DNA of 64,000 bases, taken from contig CAKSRC010000002.1 of the NCBI GenBank assembly GCA_934486915.1, forward strand, positions 18,173 to 82,172. The letters run 5' to 3'. The DNA is from an uncultured Eubacteriales bacterium. GTDB lineage: Bacteria > Bacillota > Clostridia > Oscillospirales > Acutalibacteraceae. The position numbers and the translations under genes were made by a program. Position 1 is the stretch's first letter. Each line of letters starts with the position of its first letter. Shown here piece after piece: positions 62,366 through 64,000 of this stretch. Under the pieces are notes generated by a model, which saw only the letters and a program-made list of their open reading frames with translations, searched no databases and had not been told where the DNA came from.

Positions 62366-62415
62366 AAAAACACATCCTTTATCCTAACATATCACCATTA
62401 ATATCTAAATTCTCA

Positions 62416-64000
62416 TTACTTCTTAGCCTCAAACCACGACTCTCCTATTGAAGCATCCGCCAAAAGAGGTACATCAAGTTTTACTGCGTTTTCCATTTCT
62501 TCTTTTAATAATTTTGCAACCAATTCAGCCTCTTCTTTTGGAGATTCCACTATCAATTCATCGTGAACTTGCAAAATAAGTCTGGCCTTTAATTTTTCAT
62601 CCTTTAAACGTTTATCAACGTTTATCATAGCAATTTTTATAATATCCGCCGCTGTCCCTTGAATAGGCATATTTCTGGCTACTCTTTCGCCAAATGAGCG
62701 CAAGTTGAAGTTAGAAGATGTTAATTCTGGGAGATAACGCCTTCTTTTAAACATTGTCTCTACATAACCTTTTTCTTTTGCATCCTCTACTATGTCCTTC
62801 ATATATCTATCTACACCACTATAATGATTTAGATAATTTTTAATATACAAAGACGCCTCCTTACGCGTTACGCCAATATCTTTTGAAAGTGAAAACGCAC
62901 CTATTCCATACACTATACCAAAATTAACGGCTTTAGCCCTTGATCTCATAAGAGGAGTCACCATATTAATAGGCATATTAAACACTTGTGATGCCGTAAT
63001 GGCATGAATATCATCCTCATTTTTAAATGAGTTAATCATATTCTCATCTTTTGCTACATGTGCCAAAACCCTAAGCTCTATTTGAGAATAATCGGCATCA
63101 ACTAAAGTATACCCTTCTTTAGCAATAAAGAACTTCCTAAGTTCCTTTCCAAGCTGCGTTTTAACGGGTATATTTTGCAAATTAGGGTCAAGTGAACTTA
63201 TTCTGCCTGTCCTTGTTTCAACTTGATTAAATTTAGAATGAATTCTATTATCGTCTGCAATAACTTTGAGCATGCCATCGCAATAAGTTGATTTTAATTT
63301 TGATAAGGTTCTATACTGCAAAATAAGTTCAATTATAGGATGCTCAAATCTAAGACTTTCAAGAACTTCAGCATTAGTTGAATAACCTGTTTTGGTTTTT
63401 TTACCGGATGGTAGCATTAATCTCTCAAATAAAACTTCGCCTAATTGTTTTGGTGAATTAATATTAAACTCGCAACCTGCAAAAACGTATATTTTTTGCG
63501 TAATAACCTCTATTTCACCTTGAAGAATTTCACGATATTCGGCAAGACCTTTTGAATCAACTAAAAAGCCTAAGTCCTCCATGTTTGCAAGAACCTTGCA
63601 AAGAGGAATCTCAATGTTCTTCAAAAGATCAAGTTGTTTATTCTCGTTAAGCTTTTCTAAAAGCGACTCATACAAGTTTGACAATCCTTGGGCTTGATGG
63701 ATAATAAGCTCTTTTGAAGTTAGGTTTTTTTCTTCACTAAAATTTTTAATTCCATACTCCATGAAAAGCCTCTCAAGATCATACCCTGAAGCAGAAGGAT
63801 TCAAAAGGTATGCCGCAAGCATTGTATCAAACGATAAATTCTCAGCTTTAATATCTCTCTCATTTAAAAACGAAAATATAGGCTTTAGATCATGAGAAAT
63901 TTTCTCTATCTTACCATTTTCAAAAAGGGACTTTAAAAATTCGTTAAAGCCCTCTCTTTCAAAACTAAGAACATAAATATCTCCTAAGATATTAAAAATT
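62416..64000 (-). CDS. polA: DNA polymerase I, C-terminal part (cut by window end)
   Basis: Repair and Okazaki-fragment polymerase. The frame is open to base 64000. An internal ATG at 63822 is not the start, because the preceding codons encode GDIYVLSFEREGFNEFLK and ISHDLKPIFSFLNERD, belonging to the degenerate 3'-5' exonuclease-like domain. The polymerase domain shows VDADYSQIELRVLAHVA (motif A), RSRAKAVNFGIVYGIGAFSL (motif B), and LQVHDELIVESP (motif C). The proofreading motifs are not conserved, as in most Firmicute PolA. The 5'-nuclease domain lies outside the window. Confidence 0.96.
   Translation of the reverse strand, partial: IFNILGDIYVLSFEREGFNEFLKSLFENGKIEKISHDLKPIFSFLNERDIKAENLSFDTMLAAYLLNPSASGYDLERLFMEYGIKNFSEEKNLTSKELIIHQAQGLSNLYESLLEKLNENKQLDLLKNIEIPLCKVLANMEDLGFLVDSKGLAEYREILQGEIEVITQKIYVFAGCEFNINSPKQLGEVLFERLMLPSGKKTKTGYSTNAEVLESLRFEHPIIELILQYRTLSKLKSTYCDGMLKVIADDNRIHSKFNQVETRTGRISSLDPNLQNIPVKTQLGKELRKFFIAKEGYTLVDADYSQIELRVLAHVAKDENMINSFKNEDDIHAITASQVFNMPINMVTPLMRSRAKAVNFGIVYGIGAFSLSKDIGVTRKEASLYIKNYLNHYSGVDRYMKDIVEDAKEKGYVETMFKRRRYLPELTSSNFNLRSFGERVARNMPIQGTAADIIKIAMINVDKRLKDEKLKARLILQVHDELIVESPKEEAELVAKLLKEEMENAVKLDVPLLADASIGESWFEAKK

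Noticed and set aside
1..64000. CRISPR arrays, tRNA or rRNA genes, insertion sequences
   Set aside because: No spaced direct repeats, cloverleaf-like sequences, rRNA-like conserved blocks or transposase genes were recognised by reading.

Overview
The window is AT-rich DNA from a low-GC, anaerobic, Clostridia-like Firmicute. The signs are a DivIVA/SepF division pair, a YlbF-family gene between miaB and mutS, a clostridial two-ATPase 2-hydroxyacyl-CoA dehydratase activase, OadG/OadB sodium-pump subunits, PBSX-type phage genes and frequent TTG/GTG starts behind strong GGAGG sites. I cannot name the species. Two orphan proteins with a eukaryote-style docking motif and a calpain-type protease fused to BspA-like leucine-rich repeats hint at a host-associated or symbiotic life; that is inference.

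Layout. 1-17 kb is one long minus-strand housekeeping run transcribed from a promoter near 17.14 kb: miaB, ylbF-like, mutS, mutL, miaA, a HlyD-like adaptor, yggS, sepF, divIVA, ileS, lspA, rluD-like, a Cof-type HAD phosphatase and ppk1 (cut by the window edge). At 17.4 kb is hup on the plus strand. 17.7-24.8 kb is an accessory stretch: two related orphan proteins, feoA-feoB, an unknown protein and a possible DUF3626-like protein. 25-31 kb has the dehydratase/activase pair under a near-consensus promoter overlapping a perfect palindrome, then a phosphohexomutase. Small unknown proteins follow to 32.4 kb.

32.7-37.2 kb is a plus-strand run of a PheS-like gene and a PheT-like gene, both with lost catalytic or editing motifs, then oadG-like and oadB-like genes. 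37.4-50.7 kb is a compact minus-strand cassette with everything for a DNA-packaging head and a contractile tail (terminase, portal, protease, decoration, capsid, connectors, sheath, tube, frameshifted tail chaperone, LysM protein, hub, spike, gp25, baseplate J, gpI-like, fibre). It has no integrase, repressor, replication or lysis gene and no normal tape measure: a 93-codon gene sits where the tape measure should be. It looks like a domesticated phage or gene-transfer-agent-like element.

50.8-64 kb returns to chromosomal genes: a two-TM protein, a DUF1015 protein, the calpain/LRR protein, mnmA, a secreted GH25 lysozyme, a dicarboxylate/amino-acid symporter, class II fructose-bisphosphate aldolase, an aminotransferase, and the minus-strand group tsaD, rimI, ywlE-like and polA (cut by the window edge). 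No rRNA, tRNA, CRISPR array or insertion sequence was recognised.
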